DNA of 64,000 nucleotides from Bacteroidales bacterium (GTDB lineage: Bacteria; Bacteroidota; Bacteroidia; Bacteroidales; Tenuifilaceae): NCBI GenBank assembly GCA_020636845.1, contig JACJXD010000007.1, positions 1-64,000 on the forward strand. Reading direction: 5' to 3'. Below, piece after piece: positions 41,122 through 50,961 of the stretch. The notes beneath the pieces are model-generated. The model had not been told where the DNA came from and made no database searches. It saw only the letters and a program-made list of their open reading frames with translations. Positions within the stretch are counted from its first letter, which is position 1. Every line of letters starts with the position of its first letter. The position numbers and the translations under genes are program-made.

Positions 41122-43122
41122 ATGAGCAAAAAACAATCGCCTTCAAAGCAGTTTGATCCACATAAAAACTATCAGGCAACCCAAAAAGCAATTGGCTATG
41201 TAAGCCGTTCCGAGGCCACTAAAAAGGATTACGAGCGTATTGGCTTTAAATCGGGTCTCGAAGTTCATCAGCAGTTAAAAACCAAAAAGAAGTTGTTTTG
41301 CAGATGTCCGGCAGGAATCTTTAACGACGACAACGATTACCATGCCGAAATTATTCGCCACATGCGTCCAACCCTCAGCGAAATGGGAGAATACGATGGC
41401 ACGGCGCTTATGGAGTTTAAAACAAGAAAAGAAATTGTTTACCGCATAAACAACAAAACCACCTGTACCTACGAAATTGATGATACTCCTCCATTCCCAA
41501 TAAATCGCGAAGCGTTGGAAATTGCACTGGAAATCTCGTTACAATGCAAAATGAGTATTGTAGGCGAAGTTCACATTACCCGTAAGCAATACCTCGACGG
41601 TTCCATTCCAACAGGATTTCAGCGTACTGCCATACTTGGTGTCGGAGGCGAACTTCAACTTAAAAACAAAAAAATCGGACTAATTCAACTTAGCATCGAA
41701 GAGGACGCATGTAGGGAAGTGTCGGACATTGGACATAGGAGAATTTACAAAACAGACCGCCTCGGGATGCCGCTGATTGAAACGGTAACCCAACCGGAAT
41801 GCCTTACTCCCGACGAACTTCGCGAAGCAGGCGATTACATTAGGTTTTTGAATAGAAGTACCGGAAAGGTTAGAACCGGAATGGGTGCTGCAAGACAGGA
41901 CACCAACGTTAGCTGTGAAGGCGGAACCCGTGTTGAAATTAAGGGCGTTTCGCATAGCAAGTGGTTACCGGAACTTTCGCACAACGAATGTTTCCGCCAA
42001 TGGGCTTTGCTGAACATCAAAAAGGAACTTGCCAGCAGAATATCGGATCCTTCGAGTTGGACCATGCGGCACATTGATGTTGATGCTTACTCCTTGAACC
42101 TCGAAAACGAACTTGCCCAGCAACGGGTGGATAACGGGAACAAACTTGTTGCCGTTGCGCTTCCCTCCTTCCACGGAATTCTATCGCACTTTACACAGCC
42201 GGGAAAAAGCTTTACCAACGAAATTAGCGATAGGCTAAAGGTTATTGCCTGTATCGAAAAGCCCAACATAACCAGCGACGAGGACTTGGAAAATCCACTG
42301 TCGGAACAGGATGCCGTTAAACTGGCTTCGCTGCTAAAAGCATCGGCCGACGACGCAATTGTTTTAATCTGGGGTCCCGAAGCCGATATTCCAACAGCCT
42401 TGGAAACTATCGAGGAACGTTGCCGAATGGCATTTGAGGGTGTTCCCCGCGAAACACGCCGTCCGCTATCCGATGGAACATCGCTTTTTGAGCGCGTTTT
42501 ACCGGGAGCCGACCGTATGTATCCCGACACAGATTCCGCTCCTATTCCCTTGGAAGATTCTTACATCAAAAAACTTAGCAACAACTTACCTGTTGATATT
42601 TGGCAGCGGTATCAAGAGTTAGCAAAAATGCGCATCCCCGAGGATACGCATAACTATATCTTACGCCGAAATCTTGTTCCAATTATCGAAGAAGTTGCCA
42701 ATATGGGTTTCCCGGCAAGATTTGTAGGAACGTTTCTGGGTCACAACCTTAAGTGCATCGAAGGCAGAATGCCTTTACATCAGGATTTCACCTATAAACG
42801 TATAGTTGAAATGTTTGCATTCCTAAAGAAAAAGCAGTTACACCATTCTTTAGCGAAACTTATGCTTCCTGTTATTTACGAACATCCGAACATGGACTTC
42901 AACTCCGTGCTCATTAGCATTAATTTCAAACGCCGTACGTTCGACGACTTAATGGCTCCTGTCGATTACCTAATTGAAAAACTAAAGGAAATCAGGGTTA
43001 CCCAAAATGGAGACTCCGATGTTACCGTAAACTGGGTAATGGGACAATTGAATAAGCAAGCCTTAGGAAATATAGATTTGAAAGAACTACGTAAACGGAT
43101 TGAAGAAAGAGTAAGTAAATAA
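41122..43122 (+). CDS. gatE: Archaeal-type Glu-tRNA(Gln) amidotransferase subunit E
   Basis: The 666-residue protein (ATG 41122; an in-frame GTG lies two codons upstream) is much longer than bacterial GatB. It has the GatE plan: a GatB-like catalytic cradle (GLEVHQQLKTKKKLFCRCP, HITRKQYLDGSIPTGFQRT, IGLIQLSIEEDACR, YKTDRLGMPLIETVTQPE, GMGAARQDTNVS), an AspRS-like inserted domain with the GatE mark PGADRMYPDTDSAP, and the C-terminal helical/YqeY-like tail. With GatD it converts Glu-tRNA(Gln) to Gln-tRNA(Gln) using glutamine or asparagine nitrogen. GatDE is otherwise known as an archaeal enzyme. gatD follows 30 bases downstream in the same operon. Confidence 0.9.
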   Translation: MSKKQSPSKQFDPHKNYQATQKAIGYVSRSEATKKDYERIGFKSGLEVHQQLKTKKKLFCRCPAGIFNDDNDYHAEIIRHMRPTLSEMGEYDGTALMEFKTRKEIVYRINNKTTCTYEIDDTPPFPINREALEIALEISLQCKMSIVGEVHITRKQYLDGSIPTGFQRTAILGVGGELQLKNKKIGLIQLSIEEDACREVSDIGHRRIYKTDRLGMPLIETVTQPECLTPDELREAGDYIRFLNRSTGKVRTGMGAARQDTNVSCEGGTRVEIKGVSHSKWLPELSHNECFRQWALLNIKKELASRISDPSSWTMRHIDVDAYSLNLENELAQQRVDNGNKLVAVALPSFHGILSHFTQPGKSFTNEISDRLKVIACIEKPNITSDEDLENPLSEQDAVKLASLLKASADDAIVLIWGPEADIPTALETIEERCRMAFEGVPRETRRPLSDGTSLFERVLPGADRMYPDTDSAPIPLEDSYIKKLSNNLPVDIWQRYQELAKMRIPEDTHNYILRRNLVPIIEEVANMGFPARFVGTFLGHNLKCIEGRMPLHQDFTYKRIVEMFAFLKKKQLHHSLAKLMLPVIYEHPNMDFNSVLISINFKRRTFDDLMAPVDYLIEKLKEIRVTQNGDSDVTVNWVMGQLNKQALGNIDLKELRKRIEERVSK

Positions 43123-43152
43123 TTAATTTACACCAATTCAATAAAAACAAAC

Positions 43153-44538
43153 ATGGAAGACATTTTTCAAGGATATAAAGGTCGCGCACTGGATGTGCTA
43201 AAAAAATATAACGTAAGAGTTTGGGGAAAGGCAAATATCGAAACCAATCGAGGAACATTTCAGGGTACCGTTTTACCTCGTGCCGAAAACGACGACGATT
43301 GCCACATTGTACTTAAAATAGACACAGGCTATAACGTAGGCATTGACATTTTCACCATAACCGGCATGAAGGAAATTGGGTACTTTAAGGCTACCTACAA
43401 AATTCCCGAAAAGGAATTTCCGTTTACTCCAAATCTTCCCAAAGTTAAGTTGCTTGGAACCGGCGGAACAATTGCCTCACGGCTCGATTACCGTACGGGA
43501 GCCGTTATTCCTGCATTCTCGCCGGGAGAACTTTACGGAGCCGTTCCCGAACTGGCCGACATTTGCAACCTTTCGACAGAAAAACTATTTGCCGTATTCA
43601 GCGAAAATATGGGTCCCGAACAATACAAGGCGCTGGCTGTGGCAATTGGAAAAGAAATTGAAAACGGAATCGACGGAATTATAATAGGGCACGGAACCGA
43701 CACGTTAAGCCATACTGCTGCAGCGTTAACTTTTATGGTTCAGAACTCACCTGTTCCCATTATACTTGTAGGGTCGCAACGAAGTTCGGACCGTCCCAGC
43801 AGCGATGCTGCGCTAAACCTTATGAATGCTGCTTACTCGGCAGGACACTCGGACATTGCCGAGGTTATGGTTTGTATGTTTGGACCTACTTCGGACGAGT
43901 ACGGTTTTCTACACCGCGGAACCCGCGTACGTAAAATGCACTCGTCGTACAGAAGTACCTTTCGAACCGTTGGTGATACTCCGCTTGCCACTGTCAGCCT
44001 AAAAAATGGAATAAAACCAATTAAGGACGAGTACAACCATCGCCGGAAAGACCGAAAAGTAAAGATACTCCCATACTTCGAGGAAAAAGTAACCATTGTT
44101 TACTACTACCCAAATATGCAACCCGATATTATCGATGCGCTTGTGGACAACGGATATAAAGGCATTATAATAGCCGGAACAGGATTAGGGCACATAAATA
44201 AGCCGCTTTACCCGGCCATTGAAAGAGCCACCAAAAAAGGCGTGCATATTTTTATGACAGTCCAAACCCTTTGGGGATTTGCACACATGTACGTTTACGA
44301 CACCGGCCGCGATTTAATGGCAAAGGGTATTATTCCTGCCGAAAACATGCTCCCCGAAACGGCATACATTAAATTGGGATGGGTATTAGGGCAAACCGAC
44401 GACCCGAAAGAAGTTCGGAGAATGATGCTTACTCCAATAAATGGCGAAATAACCGAACGTGAACCATATAACGGATACTTAATTTATCAGGGAGGTGTTC
44501 CCGAAGTTGAAGATTTTATCAGAAAGTTCAGAAAGTAA
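43153..44538 (+). CDS. gatD: Archaeal-type Glu-tRNA(Gln) amidotransferase subunit D
   Basis: The 461-residue protein has an N-terminal SH3-like barrel (about 1-80) that plain L-asparaginases lack, followed by an asparaginase fold. The nucleophile-type Thr 106 is in LGTGGTIASR, the Thr-Asp pair 182-183 in IIGHGTDTLSH, and Lys 261 in TRVRKMHSSYRS. This is the GatD layout: it releases ammonia from Gln or Asn and passes it through a tunnel to GatE. The linked gatE gene makes the subunit call firm. A terminator follows directly. Confidence 0.92.
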   Translation: MEDIFQGYKGRALDVLKKYNVRVWGKANIETNRGTFQGTVLPRAENDDDCHIVLKIDTGYNVGIDIFTITGMKEIGYFKATYKIPEKEFPFTPNLPKVKLLGTGGTIASRLDYRTGAVIPAFSPGELYGAVPELADICNLSTEKLFAVFSENMGPEQYKALAVAIGKEIENGIDGIIIGHGTDTLSHTAAALTFMVQNSPVPIILVGSQRSSDRPSSDAALNLMNAAYSAGHSDIAEVMVCMFGPTSDEYGFLHRGTRVRKMHSSYRSTFRTVGDTPLATVSLKNGIKPIKDEYNHRRKDRKVKILPYFEEKVTIVYYYPNMQPDIIDALVDNGYKGIIIAGTGLGHINKPLYPAIERATKKGVHIFMTVQTLWGFAHMYVYDTGRDLMAKGIIPAENMLPETAYIKLGWVLGQTDDPKEVRRMMLTPINGEITEREPYNGYLIYQGGVPEVEDFIRKFRK

Positions 44539-44564
44539 AAAACGCCCTTTAGGGGCGTTTTTTT
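44537..44564. terminator. Bidirectional terminator after gatD
   Basis: ACGCCC pairs with GGGCGT with flanking A and T runs. It overlaps the gatD stop codon and is followed by seven T residues; it can also serve the convergent LPP20-like gene. Confidence 0.82.
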
Positions 44565-44573
44565 ACAAAGAAA

Positions 44574-44930
44574 TTACCTCGGCTTTTTCATAGATAAAAG
44601 AACATAAACGATAACATCCTTACCCTTTTTAACAACAAACTTCTTTTCAACTTTCACGTCGGTTAGCGTGGCCTCAACGGTTTTCTTCTCAACTCCATGC
44701 TTACTTACTTTTTCTACTTTTCCTACCTGCTCGGCCAGTTTTGCATTGGCATCTACCATAGCCTTTTGCTCTGCATTATCAAGAGCAATGGAAGTTCCCA
44801 CTCCTGCTCCATAAAATTTACGAACCGACTTGGGTGGATTTTTATACCAATCCGGAGTCGAAATTTCTACATTTTGTTCTTCTACTGCAAAAGCAGCAAA
44901 TAGAAGTACTATCAAAATATTCCGTATCAT
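44574..44930 (-). CDS. LPP20-like exported protein
   Basis: The 118-residue form starts at ATG 44930 with a signal peptide (MIRNILIVLLFAAFAVEEQ); a longer frame from 44969 is unlikely. The body PDWYKNPPKSVRKFYGAGVGTSIALDNAEQKAMVDANAKLAEQVGKVEKVSKHGVEKK and VEKKFVVKKGKDVIVYVLLSM matches the LPP20/LPP20-like family of envelope proteins (W...P...YG-G-G-S-S---A---A---A---L). No lipobox cysteine is evident. Its function is unknown. Confidence 0.68.
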   Translation of the reverse strand: MIRNILIVLLFAAFAVEEQNVEISTPDWYKNPPKSVRKFYGAGVGTSIALDNAEQKAMVDANAKLAEQVGKVEKVSKHGVEKKTVEATLTDVKVEKKFVVKKGKDVIVYVLLSMKKPR

Positions 44931-45133
44931 AATTCCATTTTTATTTCTATTAAAATCCTTACAACGCAAAAAACTAAGTTTTCTTTATCAACCCAAACAC
45001 TTGTTTTACTATAAATTACAAATGTTTTAATTTCGACATAACTGTTTATCGCAAAATTCAGACCAAACGATTTTTTTAAAATCGATATTCATTTAACAAA
45101 CATATTATAATCGGCTCTTTGCTAAAAAAATAC

Positions 45134-45141
45134 TACTTTTG
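45134..45141 (+). promoter_or_regulatory. -7 box of valS
   Basis: TACTTTTG matches TAnnTTTG and lies 29 bases before the valS start codon. No -33 box at the right spacing was seen. Confidence 0.5.
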
Positions 45142-45170
45142 CAATTCTATTTTATTTTCAAAGTATTATT

Positions 45171-47798
45171 ATGGAAAGCAAGGAACTTTCAGCCAAGTAC
45201 AACCCCGAGGCGGTTGAAGACAAGTGGTACAAAACATGGATGGAAAAAGGATATTTTCATTCTACTCCCGATGAACGCGAACCCTACTGTATAGTTATTC
45301 CGCCCCCTAACGTAACCGGTGTTTTACACATGGGACACATGCTTAACAATACTATTCAGGATGTGCTTGTCCGCCGTGCAAGAATGAAAGGTAAAAATGC
45401 CTGCTGGGTACCGGGTACCGACCATGCTTCCATTGCAACCGAGGCAAAAGTTGTTGCTAAGTTAAAAGCCGAAGGTATAAACAAGTTGGATCTTACCCGC
45501 GAAGAATTTCTGAAACACGCATGGGAATGGAAAGAAAAACATGGAGGAATAATACTTGAGCAGTTAAAGAAATTGGGTGCTTCGTGCGATTGGGATCGTA
45601 CATGCTTCACAATGGACGAAACCTTATCGAAAAGTGTAATCCATGTTTTTGTCGATCTGTACCAAAAAGGATACATCTACCGAGGAGTTCGGATGGTTAA
45701 CTGGGATCCTCAAGCCCAAACCGCCGTATCGGACGAAGAAGTTATTTACCACGAAGTAAAAGGCAAACTCTTCTACCTTAACTATAAAATTGATGGCGAA
45801 GATGGCTTTATAACCATAGCAACTACACGACCCGAAACAATTTTGGGAGATACTGCACTTTGCGTAAATCCCAACGACCCACGCTACACTCACCTTAAAG
45901 GGAAACGAGTAATTGTTCCTTTAATAAACCGCAGTATTCCTATTATTTACGATGAGTACGTTGATATGGAATTTGGTACGGGTGCTCTTAAAGTTACTCC
46001 TGCCCACGACGTTAACGACTACATGTTGGGCGAAAAGCACAACCTCGAAACTATTGATATTTTTAACGACAACGGAACTCTAAGCCAAGCCGCTCAACTA
46101 TACGTTGGCATGGACAGGTTTGATGTTCGTAAACAAATTATAGTTGACCTTGAAAAGGCCGGCAATCTGGCAAAAATAGAAGATTACGAAAATAAAGTCG
46201 GGTATAGCGAACGAACCAATGCCGTAATTGAACCTAAACTGTCAATGCAATGGTTCTTACGAATGAAAGAGCTGGCTCAACCTGCATTAGACTCTGTGAT
46301 AAACGGGGAAATTCAACTACATCCATCAAAATTTGTAAACACATACCGCCATTGGATGGAGAACGTTAAGGACTGGTGTTTGTCGCGCCAACTATGGTGG
46401 GGACATCGAATTCCGGCATGGTACCTTCCCGAAGGCGGTTACGTTGTTGCCCATTCCGAAACGGAAGCACTAGAATTAGGTCGCAAAAAAACAGGAAATG
46501 CTAACCTTCAACTTTCCGACCTGCGTCAGGACGACGATGTGCTGGACACTTGGTTTAGTTCCTGGCTATGGCCTATTTCCGTTTTCAACGGAATTATGGA
46601 ACCCGACAACGCAGATATTAAATATTACTATCCTACCAACGATCTTATATCGGCTCCCGAAATTTTATTCTTCTGGATTGCCCGTATGATTATTGCCGGT
46701 TACGAATATCGAGGCGAAAAGCCCTTCCGTAACGTTTACCTTACCGGTATTGTTCGCGATCAACTTCACCGCAAAATGAGCAAGCAGTTAGGAAATTCTC
46801 CCGACCCGCTCAAGTTAATTACCAAGTACGGTGCCGATGGCGTTAGAGTTGGGATGTTACTATGCTCGCCTGCAGGCAACGACCTTCTTTTCGACGAAAG
46901 CCTAACCGAACAAGGCCGTAACTTCAGCAACAAAATTTGGAATGCTTTCCGATTGGTTAAAGGATGGAATATAGACAAAAATGCCACCCAACCGGAATCA
47001 TCAAAAATAGCAATTGAATGGTTTAACAGCATACTAAACAAGGCCATTGAGCAATCGAACGACGACTTCGACAAGTACCGCATTTCCGAAGCCCTAATGA
47101 ACCTTTACAAACTGTTCTGGGATGATTTTTCATCGTGGTATCTCGAAATGATTAAGCCAACCTACGGGCAGCCCATCGATACTAAGACATTTGAAGCCAC
47201 CCTTGAGTTTTTCGAAAAAATTCTGGCACTTCTTCACCCATTCATGCCTTTTATTACCGAAGAACTATGGCAACATCTGCGTGAGAGAGGTGAAAACGAA
47301 AGTTTGATGATTAGCAGAATGCCCGAAGCTGAAAGAATTGACGAAAAGTTGATTTCCACTTTCGAGCAGGTTAAGGAAATAATTGCCGGAATTCGCAAAG
47401 TTCGTCAGGAGAAAAATATAGCACAAAAGAATTTGCTATCTGCACAACTTCGCAGCGACCGCTTTAAAACTGGTTTCGAAGAGGTTATAAGTAAGTTAGC
47501 CGGATTAAATTCGTTAACTTACGTTGACGATAAAGTTGAAAACGCTGCATCGTTCATGGTTGGTACTTTTGAGGTTTACATTCCATTAGAGGGCTTAGTA
47601 GATGAAGAAGAAGAGCGAAAGAAACTTCAAGACGAACTGGAATATACAAAGGGATTCTTAGCCAATGTGATGAAAAAATTGGGCAACGAACATTTTGTAA
47701 AAAATGCACCTGCCAATGTAGTAGAATTGGAATACAAAAAGCAAAGCGATGCACTTGCAAAAATCAAAGCTATTGAAGAAAGGCTTGCATCACTTTAA
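45171..47798 (+). CDS. valS: Valyl-tRNA synthetase
   Basis: The 875-residue class I synthetase charges tRNA(Val) with valine and edits misactivated threonine. Hallmarks are PPPNVTGVLHMGHMLNNT (HIGH motif near residue 50), GTDHASIATEAKV, the editing domain with ATTRPETILGDTALCVNP, VTPAHDVNDY, WGHRIPAWY, and RKMSKQLGNSPDP (KMSKS-type loop). An anticodon-binding domain and a C-terminal coiled coil (DEEEERKKLQDELEYTKGFLANVMKKL) follow. Length and order are normal for bacterial ValRS. It stands alone with its own promoter and terminator. Confidence 0.97.
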   Translation: MESKELSAKYNPEAVEDKWYKTWMEKGYFHSTPDEREPYCIVIPPPNVTGVLHMGHMLNNTIQDVLVRRARMKGKNACWVPGTDHASIATEAKVVAKLKAEGINKLDLTREEFLKHAWEWKEKHGGIILEQLKKLGASCDWDRTCFTMDETLSKSVIHVFVDLYQKGYIYRGVRMVNWDPQAQTAVSDEEVIYHEVKGKLFYLNYKIDGEDGFITIATTRPETILGDTALCVNPNDPRYTHLKGKRVIVPLINRSIPIIYDEYVDMEFGTGALKVTPAHDVNDYMLGEKHNLETIDIFNDNGTLSQAAQLYVGMDRFDVRKQIIVDLEKAGNLAKIEDYENKVGYSERTNAVIEPKLSMQWFLRMKELAQPALDSVINGEIQLHPSKFVNTYRHWMENVKDWCLSRQLWWGHRIPAWYLPEGGYVVAHSETEALELGRKKTGNANLQLSDLRQDDDVLDTWFSSWLWPISVFNGIMEPDNADIKYYYPTNDLISAPEILFFWIARMIIAGYEYRGEKPFRNVYLTGIVRDQLHRKMSKQLGNSPDPLKLITKYGADGVRVGMLLCSPAGNDLLFDESLTEQGRNFSNKIWNAFRLVKGWNIDKNATQPESSKIAIEWFNSILNKAIEQSNDDFDKYRISEALMNLYKLFWDDFSSWYLEMIKPTYGQPIDTKTFEATLEFFEKILALLHPFMPFITEELWQHLRERGENESLMISRMPEAERIDEKLISTFEQVKEIIAGIRKVRQEKNIAQKNLLSAQLRSDRFKTGFEEVISKLAGLNSLTYVDDKVENAASFMVGTFEVYIPLEGLVDEEEERKKLQDELEYTKGFLANVMKKLGNEHFVKNAPANVVELEYKKQSDALAKIKAIEERLASL

Positions 47799-47824
47799 AT
47801 TAAATAACTCAAAAATAGATATAC

Positions 47825-47851
47825 AAAAGAGGTCTTATTGACCTCTTTTTT
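47825..47851 (+). terminator. Terminator of valS
   Basis: AAAAGAGGTC pairs with GACCTCTTTT around a TTATT loop, with a T run on the 3' side. Confidence 0.88.
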
Positions 47852-48058
47852 GTAATATCTAATTCATACTAATATCAAGAAGAAAGAACACGTATATCAG
47901 AAAAATTTTACAATCACTTTCCACCCCTAAGCAAGCAAATAGAACATTTTTCTACCATTCCATCAATACGTACTTAGTAATTCCAAAACCCACTAAAACA
48001 GAACAAATTCATGTTATGAAACATTAAGTGCTGTAAAATCACGTATTACAACATTTTG

Positions 48059-48066
48059 TAGTTTTG
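48059..48066 (+). promoter_or_regulatory. -7 box of the glutamine synthetase gene
   Basis: TAGTTTTG matches TAnnTTTG and lies 24 bases before the start codon. Confidence 0.45.
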
Positions 48067-48090
48067 GCAAAACTAAAAATTTAATAAAAA

Positions 48091-49596
48091 ATGAACGATT
48101 CTGAGATCCTGATGAATCCTAATGAGTTGGTTCGCTTTTTAAAGAAGCCATCATCGGAATTTACTAAGAATGACATTATACGTTTTTGTGAAGAAAATCA
48201 AATTGAAATGGTAAACTTCCGTTACGTAGCGGAAGATGGCAGATTAAAAACCCTCAATTTTATAATCTCCTCAAGAGAACATTTGGACAGCATTTTATCG
48301 GCAGGCGAGCGAGTTGACGGCAGCAGCCTTTTTTCATTTATTGAAGCAGGTAGCAGCGACCTGTACGTTATTCCTCGTTACAGAACCGCATTTGTAAATC
48401 CATTTTCGGAGGTTCCATCAATTGATATACTTTGCTCCTTTTACGATTGTACAGGAAAACCTCTCGAAAGCGCTCCCGAAAATGTTCTTCGTAAAGCATT
48501 TACGCTATTCAAAGAAGAAACCGGACTAACTTTTAAGGCACTTGCCGAACTAGAATACTACGTAATTAGTGAAAGGGAGGACAGTTTTCCCGTAGCAGAC
48601 CAAAAAGGATACCACTCCTCGGAACCTTTTGCAAAGTGGGAAAATTTGCGCAAAGAAGCATTAACCTATATTGCCAAAGCCGGAGGAAAAGTTAAGTACG
48701 GGCATTCCGAAGTTGGTTGTTTTACTACTGAAGAAAACCATTACGAACAGCATGAAATAGAATTTTTGCCAATGCCAGCCGAACAGGCCGTTGAGCAACT
48801 AATTATTGCTAAATGGATTGTTCGTATGCTGGGATACCGCTACGGAGTAGAAATTAGTTACGCACCTAAAATTACCGTAGGCAAGGCTGGCAATGGGTTA
48901 CATTTCCACATGATGGCAGAAAAGGATGGGATTAACATGATGGTTGAAAATGGCAAACTAAGTAACATTGCTCGCAAAATGATTGCCGGCATTTTGGATT
49001 CCGCCGATGCCATTACCGCATTTGGGAATACCATACCCGTTTCGTACCTAAGACTGGTACCTCATCAGGAAGCCCCCACTAACATTTGCTGGGGCGAGCG
49101 AAACCGTTCGGTTGTTGTTAGAGTTCCATTAGGCTGGATAGGCGCCGAAAATATGATTAGCGACGCCAACCCTGCCGACAGCAACGCTTACACTCCACAA
49201 ACAAACAAGCAAACCGTAGAATTTCGTGTTGCCGATTGTTCCGCCAACCCATACTTAACGGTTGCTGCACTTATTATAGCATCACTCGATGGCATACGTC
49301 AACAAAATTCGTTAGAGATGGCCGAAAAGCTATATGTTGATGTAAACATTTTTAAACCCGAGTACAAGGCAAAATTGGAATCGCTAAAACAACTGCCCGC
49401 CTCATGCTGGGAATCGGCAGAGGCACTTGAAGCCAAACGCTCAAAATTCGAGAGAGATAACGTTTTCCCAAAAGGAATGATAGATGCTTGCGTAAACAAA
49501 CTTAAATCGTTCGACGACAAAGGCCTAAGTGAAAAACTTTACGGGAATAATGAAGAAATAGCCAAGTTGGTAGAAAAATATTTATATGTAGGATAA
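48091..49596 (+). CDS. glnA: Glutamine synthetase family protein
   Basis: The 501-residue protein has the N-terminal beta-grasp part (IEMVNFRYVAEDGRLKTLNFI) and a GS catalytic domain. Metal- and ATP-site segments are AELEYYVIS, SEVGCFTTEENHYEQHEIEF, GNGLHFHMM, YLRLVPHQEAPTNICWGERNRSVVVRVP and VEFRVADCSANPYLTVAALI. It should make glutamine from glutamate, ammonia and ATP. Length and motifs fit a type I-like enzyme, but a gamma-glutamyl-polyamine-type variant cannot be ruled out by eye. It lies alone between terminators. Confidence 0.88.
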   Translation: MNDSEILMNPNELVRFLKKPSSEFTKNDIIRFCEENQIEMVNFRYVAEDGRLKTLNFIISSREHLDSILSAGERVDGSSLFSFIEAGSSDLYVIPRYRTAFVNPFSEVPSIDILCSFYDCTGKPLESAPENVLRKAFTLFKEETGLTFKALAELEYYVISEREDSFPVADQKGYHSSEPFAKWENLRKEALTYIAKAGGKVKYGHSEVGCFTTEENHYEQHEIEFLPMPAEQAVEQLIIAKWIVRMLGYRYGVEISYAPKITVGKAGNGLHFHMMAEKDGINMMVENGKLSNIARKMIAGILDSADAITAFGNTIPVSYLRLVPHQEAPTNICWGERNRSVVVRVPLGWIGAENMISDANPADSNAYTPQTNKQTVEFRVADCSANPYLTVAALIIASLDGIRQQNSLEMAEKLYVDVNIFKPEYKAKLESLKQLPASCWESAEALEAKRSKFERDNVFPKGMIDACVNKLKSFDDKGLSEKLYGNNEEIAKLVEKYLYVG

Positions 49597-49616
49597 ATTC
49601 TATTAAATACGAAAAC

Positions 49617-49644
49617 AAAGCCATCAAGATAAATTGATGGCTTT
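49617..49644. terminator. Bidirectional terminator between convergent genes
   Basis: AAAGCCATCAA pairs with TTGATGGCTTT around GATAAA. T-rich flanks lie on both sides, between the glutamine synthetase and glycosyltransferase genes. Confidence 0.85.
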
Positions 49645-49653
49645 TGTTTTAAC

Positions 49654-50961
49654 TTACAACATTTTATCTAATATATTTGCTAATTTTCTTGTAATTTCAA
49701 CTCTACTATAAACTTCGGCATTGTACCCATTTGAGTTTAGTTGGTTTAATAGATAAAATTCAAAATAATTTTCTATTATACCTTTGGTTTCTGCTACATT
49801 ATCGTATTCCACTAAATCTCCGACCCTTGTATCTTTCAATATTTTAATTAAATCACTTCTCTTTGACCCCACTGCAAGTATTTTCCTATTAGCAGCCATA
49901 TACTCGAAGAATTTTCCAGTTAAAATTCCTTCAGAGTTAATCACGTTAGGAATTGCCAAAAGGAGCACCTGTGAACGCAGTTGATATTTTAGTGCATCAT
50001 CATGTGTTACCTGCCCAACTATAACAGTTTTATCAATCAAACCACATTGCTTAATATATTCTAAAACTTTAGAATCGACATGACCAACCAAACGAATAAC
50101 TAGGCTCGAATTAAATGTAGCATTTGATTTACACAATTCCGAAAGGGCTTGCCAAACTGAAACAGGATTACTAAACGGAGTTAATGTTCCAACATGTGTA
50201 ATTGTAAATGACTTATCCTGCGTTATGTCACAACGTTTCCAATCTTCACGATCGAATCCATTTGTTAATATTTCTATATTTGAAGCGCCTACACTCTCAA
50301 AATAATTTTTCATACCCCGAGAAACCACAGTTACAATATCTGCACAACTAACTACTTTTCGCTCCAACCTACTATGGATACTTTTCGCAATTTTTCCTAA
50401 CTTCAAGTCATCAATATAATAAATGTTCGTCCACGGATCCCGAAAATCGGCTAGCCACTTAACTTTTAACTTACGTTTTAACTTCAACCCAATTAAATGA
50501 AGGGAATGCGGAGGTCCTGTAGTAACAACAACATCCACCGGATTTTCCTTTAAGTACTTTTTTAAAAACCTTACCGACGGATTAACCCAAAATATACGAG
50601 GATCGGGAATAAGCAAATTTCCCCTAAGCCACATTAATAAGTTATGGGAAACGCCCTTCTTCTTATCCGCTGAAGTAAAGCCAACTGCAATTTTTTCGCC
50701 TTTCTTCCCCGTTAGCATTCTATAAATATCGTAAGGTTCCCAAATGTGCGATTTCACTATCTCAATATCTTTAGGCACGTCGCGCATTAAAGATTCGTCA
50801 TCGTAAAAAGATTCGGGATTTTCAGGAGTATAAATTACCGGTTGCCAACCAAAGCGTTCTAAATATTTCGCAAACTTGAGCCAACGTTGAACCGGTGCAC
50901 CTCCGGAGGGAGGCCAATAGTACGTAATTATTAAAACTCTTTTTGTTTTACCGTTACTCAT
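49654..50961 (-). CDS. Glycosyltransferase, family 4-like
   Basis: The 435-residue GT-B fold protein starts KRVLIITYYWPPSGGAPVQRWLKFAKYLERFGWQPVIYTP, the acceptor-side Rossmann fold of GT4 enzymes. It continues with WLADFRDPWTNI in the middle, the ITHVGTLTPFSNPVSVWQAL donor-domain start, and GILTGKFFEYMAANRKILAVGSKRSDLIKIL, the nucleotide-sugar-binding EX7E-like region. It probably adds a sugar to a surface polysaccharide or lipid carrier at the inner membrane. No other polysaccharide genes are adjacent. Substrate and product are unknown. Confidence 0.85.
   Translation of the reverse strand: MSNGKTKRVLIITYYWPPSGGAPVQRWLKFAKYLERFGWQPVIYTPENPESFYDDESLMRDVPKDIEIVKSHIWEPYDIYRMLTGKKGEKIAVGFTSADKKKGVSHNLLMWLRGNLLIPDPRIFWVNPSVRFLKKYLKENPVDVVVTTGPPHSLHLIGLKLKRKLKVKWLADFRDPWTNIYYIDDLKLGKIAKSIHSRLERKVVSCADIVTVVSRGMKNYFESVGASNIEILTNGFDREDWKRCDITQDKSFTITHVGTLTPFSNPVSVWQALSELCKSNATFNSSLVIRLVGHVDSKVLEYIKQCGLIDKTVIVGQVTHDDALKYQLRSQVLLLAIPNVINSEGILTGKFFEYMAANRKILAVGSKRSDLIKILKDTRVGDLVEYDNVAETKGIIENYFEFYLLNQLNSNGYNAEVYSRVEITRKLANILDKML

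Noticed and set aside
41122..43122. Bacterial GatB
   Set aside because: The product is about 190 residues too long and carries the GatE inserted domain with PGADRMYPDTDS; gatD is next to it.
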